Source: JAVVSR01 sp964604875
Lineage (GTDB): Bacteria > Bacillota > Clostridia > Christensenellales > CAG-917
Assembly: GCA_964604875.1 (NCBI GenBank)
Contig: CAZSAC010000055.1
Coordinates: 1-8,420 of the forward strand
Length of the DNA stretch: 8,420 nt
Reading direction: 5' to 3'
A model generated the notes under the pieces. The model saw nothing but the letters and a program-made list of their open reading frames with translations, searched no databases and was not told the DNA's origin. Of the stretch, positions 7,713 through 8,420 are shown one piece after another (positions within the stretch are counted from its first letter, which is position 1; each line of letters starts with the position of its first letter). The translations under genes and the position numbers were made by a program.

Positions 7713-8162
7713 TTACTTAAAGTTTTTATCTTCTATGTCAGCAATTAAATCCAAACGACGTTGATGTCTTCCACCTGCATATTCGGTTTTATACCAAACC
7801 TCTACAATTTTTTGCGCAAGTGACGGACGAACTACCCTACCGCCCATTGCAAGGATATTTGCGTTATTATGTTCCTTACAAGCTTGTGCGCAAAATTCAT
7901 TATCAACCACCGCAGCCCTAATTCCCTTAAACTTGTTTGCCGCAATGGAAATACCTATTCCCGTGCCACACAACAAAATGCCTGCGTCCGCTGATTTTGA
8001 CAATATAGCGTTGGCAACCTTTTCGGCATAAATCGGATAATCTACCGACTCATCGGAATCGGTGCCAAAATCCAAAACTTCTATTTCTAACTCGGCAAGT
8101 TTTTCAATAACTGCCGATTTCAAAATAAAACCGCCGTGATCACATCCGATAGCAATTTTCAT
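7713..8162 (-). CDS. rpiB: Ribose-5-phosphate isomerase B (RpiB/LacAB family)
   Basis: The 149-residue protein has the same length as E. coli RpiB and interconverts ribose 5-phosphate and ribulose 5-phosphate in the cytoplasmic non-oxidative pentose phosphate pathway. The family motifs are complete: GCDHGGF (6-12) with His9, DYPIYA (41-46), and LLCGTGIGISIAANKFKGIR (63-82) with the catalytic Cys65. His98 follows in KEHNNANILAMGGR, and the phosphate-binding Arg132 and Arg136 lie in GGRHQRRLDLI (130-140). Each active-site residue is offset by one from E. coli numbering (Cys66, His99, Arg133, Arg137). It is the first gene after the promoter, with GGGGAGG at 8169-8175, 6 nt from ATG, and the ATPase operon follows after 9 nt. 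Related isomerases act on allose 6-phosphate or galactose 6-phosphate; with no sugar genes nearby, the ribose role is most likely. Confidence 0.95.
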   Translation of the reverse strand: MKIAIGCDHGGFILKSAVIEKLAELEIEVLDFGTDSDESVDYPIYAEKVANAILSKSADAGILLCGTGIGISIAANKFKGIRAAVVDNEFCAQACKEHNNANILAMGGRVVRPSLAQKIVEVWYKTEYAGGRHQRRLDLIADIEDKNFK

Positions 8163-8192
8163 ATCAAACCTCCCCTAATTATCCTTATTCTA

Positions 8193-8221
8193 AGTATACC
8201 TTAACCCCCGCAATATTTCAA
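8193..8221 (-). promoter_or_regulatory. Sigma-70/sigma-A type promoter of the rpiB-ntp operon
   Basis: On the minus strand, -35 TTGAAA (8216-8221) and -10 TATACT (8193-8198) are separated by exactly 17 bp; each hexamer matches five of six consensus bases. Transcription should start near 8186, giving a leader of about 24 nt that contains little more than the GGGGAGG ribosome site, so there is no room for a riboswitch or attenuator. The DNA just upstream of the -35 (about 8222-8250) has A-runs on the minus strand that could act as an UP element. I see no clear operator palindrome. It is the best promoter in the window and probably serves all nine genes. Confidence 0.8.
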
Positions 8222-8372
8222 GTGTTTTTGTCATTTTTTAGTTTATTTATTAGCATAATTATTTATTGAACTTTTATGATAACTTAAAAAATTGATTATT
8301 GATTTTTAAAACAATTTAATTTAAAAAAGATAAAAGGATTTTATATTTTCACGTCAAATATGAGATACTATT
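8222..8372. other. AT-rich intergenic spacer with no recognisable gene
   Basis: About 150 bp between the operon promoter and the upstream terminator. It is strikingly AT-rich and has no credible open reading frame on either strand. It contains a short tandem repeat, ATTGATT twice in a row (8291-8304 on the plus strand), and a weak all-AT inverted repeat (TTAAAAA at 8284-8290, TTTTTAA at 8303-8309). These could be curved DNA or a protein-binding region, but such patterns are common by chance in AT-rich DNA. Confidence 0.6.
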
Positions 8373-8408
8373 AAAAAACCTCCTGTTTATAATTCTAAAC
8401 AAGAGGTT
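8373..8408 (-). terminator. Rho-independent terminator of an upstream minus-strand gene
   Basis: A 13-bp inverted repeat pairs 8377-8389 with 8396-8408 around a 6-nt loop (8390-8395). Read on the minus strand, the hairpin ends with TTTTTT (8373-8378), the form of an intrinsic terminator. Position 8383/8402 is a G-U wobble in minus-strand RNA but a C-A mismatch in plus-strand RNA, and no U-run follows the hairpin on the plus strand, so the minus direction is favoured. It would end transcription of a gene to the right of the window and insulate the rpiB-ntp promoter. Confidence 0.82.
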
Positions 8409-8420
8409 AAAAAAAATTTT

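Noticed and set aside
8327..8357. Second minus-strand promoter, TTGACG (8352-8357) with TATCTT (8327-8332)
   Set aside because: The spacer is 19 bp and the -10 matches only four of six bases; much weaker than the promoter at 8193-8221 and likely chance in AT-rich DNA.
8377..8408. Hairpin read as a bidirectional terminator serving a plus-strand gene
   Set aside because: On the plus strand the hairpin has a C-A mismatch and is followed by A's rather than a U-run, and no plus-strand gene lies before it.
1..8420. Mobile elements, CRISPR arrays, tRNA or rRNA genes, toxin-antitoxin or phage-defence genes
   Set aside because: Coding density on one strand is nearly complete with recognised ATPase genes, and the only gene-free stretch (8163-8420) shows none of these.

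Overview
The window holds most of a bacterial V-type (V/A-type) ATPase operon, all on the minus strand, preceded by rpiB as its first gene. In transcription order, from high to low coordinates: rpiB (ribose-5-phosphate isomerase B), a short coiled-coil stalk subunit (H/G-like, NtpF in Enterococcus hirae naming), then subunits I, K, E, C, F (NtpG), A and B. Subunit B runs off the left edge after 407 codons. This is the F-I-K-E-C-G-A-B order of the E. hirae ntp operon, so a subunit D gene is expected just left of position 1.

The gene order, strong AGGAGG-type Shine-Dalgarno sites, AT-rich intergenic DNA and standard-code reading frames suggest an anaerobic, low-to-moderate GC member of the Bacillota, probably Clostridia-like. 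That assignment is an inference; nothing in the window fixes the genus.

Region by region. Positions 8373-8408 carry a hairpin plus U-tract terminator that ends an unseen minus-strand gene to the right. An AT-rich spacer with no gene follows. A near-consensus sigma-70/sigma-A promoter (TTGAAA, 17 bp, TATACT, at 8193-8221) then drives rpiB with a leader of only about 24 nt. From 8162 down to 1 the coding sequence is almost continuous: no gap exceeds 14 nt, several junctions overlap (two are TAATG stop-start fusions), and I see no internal terminator or promoter.

How the genes work together. A and B form the ATP-hydrolysing head: A has an intact P-loop, while B has the degenerate loop of the non-catalytic subunit and supplies the arginine finger, Arg350. 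F and the unseen D form the rotor shaft, and C couples the shaft to the K ring. E and the H/G-like subunit form the peripheral stalk. I is the membrane stator with the key arginines. K has the complete set of ligands known from the E. hirae Na+-binding rotor, so the enzyme is predicted to move Na+ rather than H+.

This is a well-understood system, not a new one. The points most worth a second look are the Na+ signature in K and the placement of rpiB as promoter-proximal gene of the ATPase operon.
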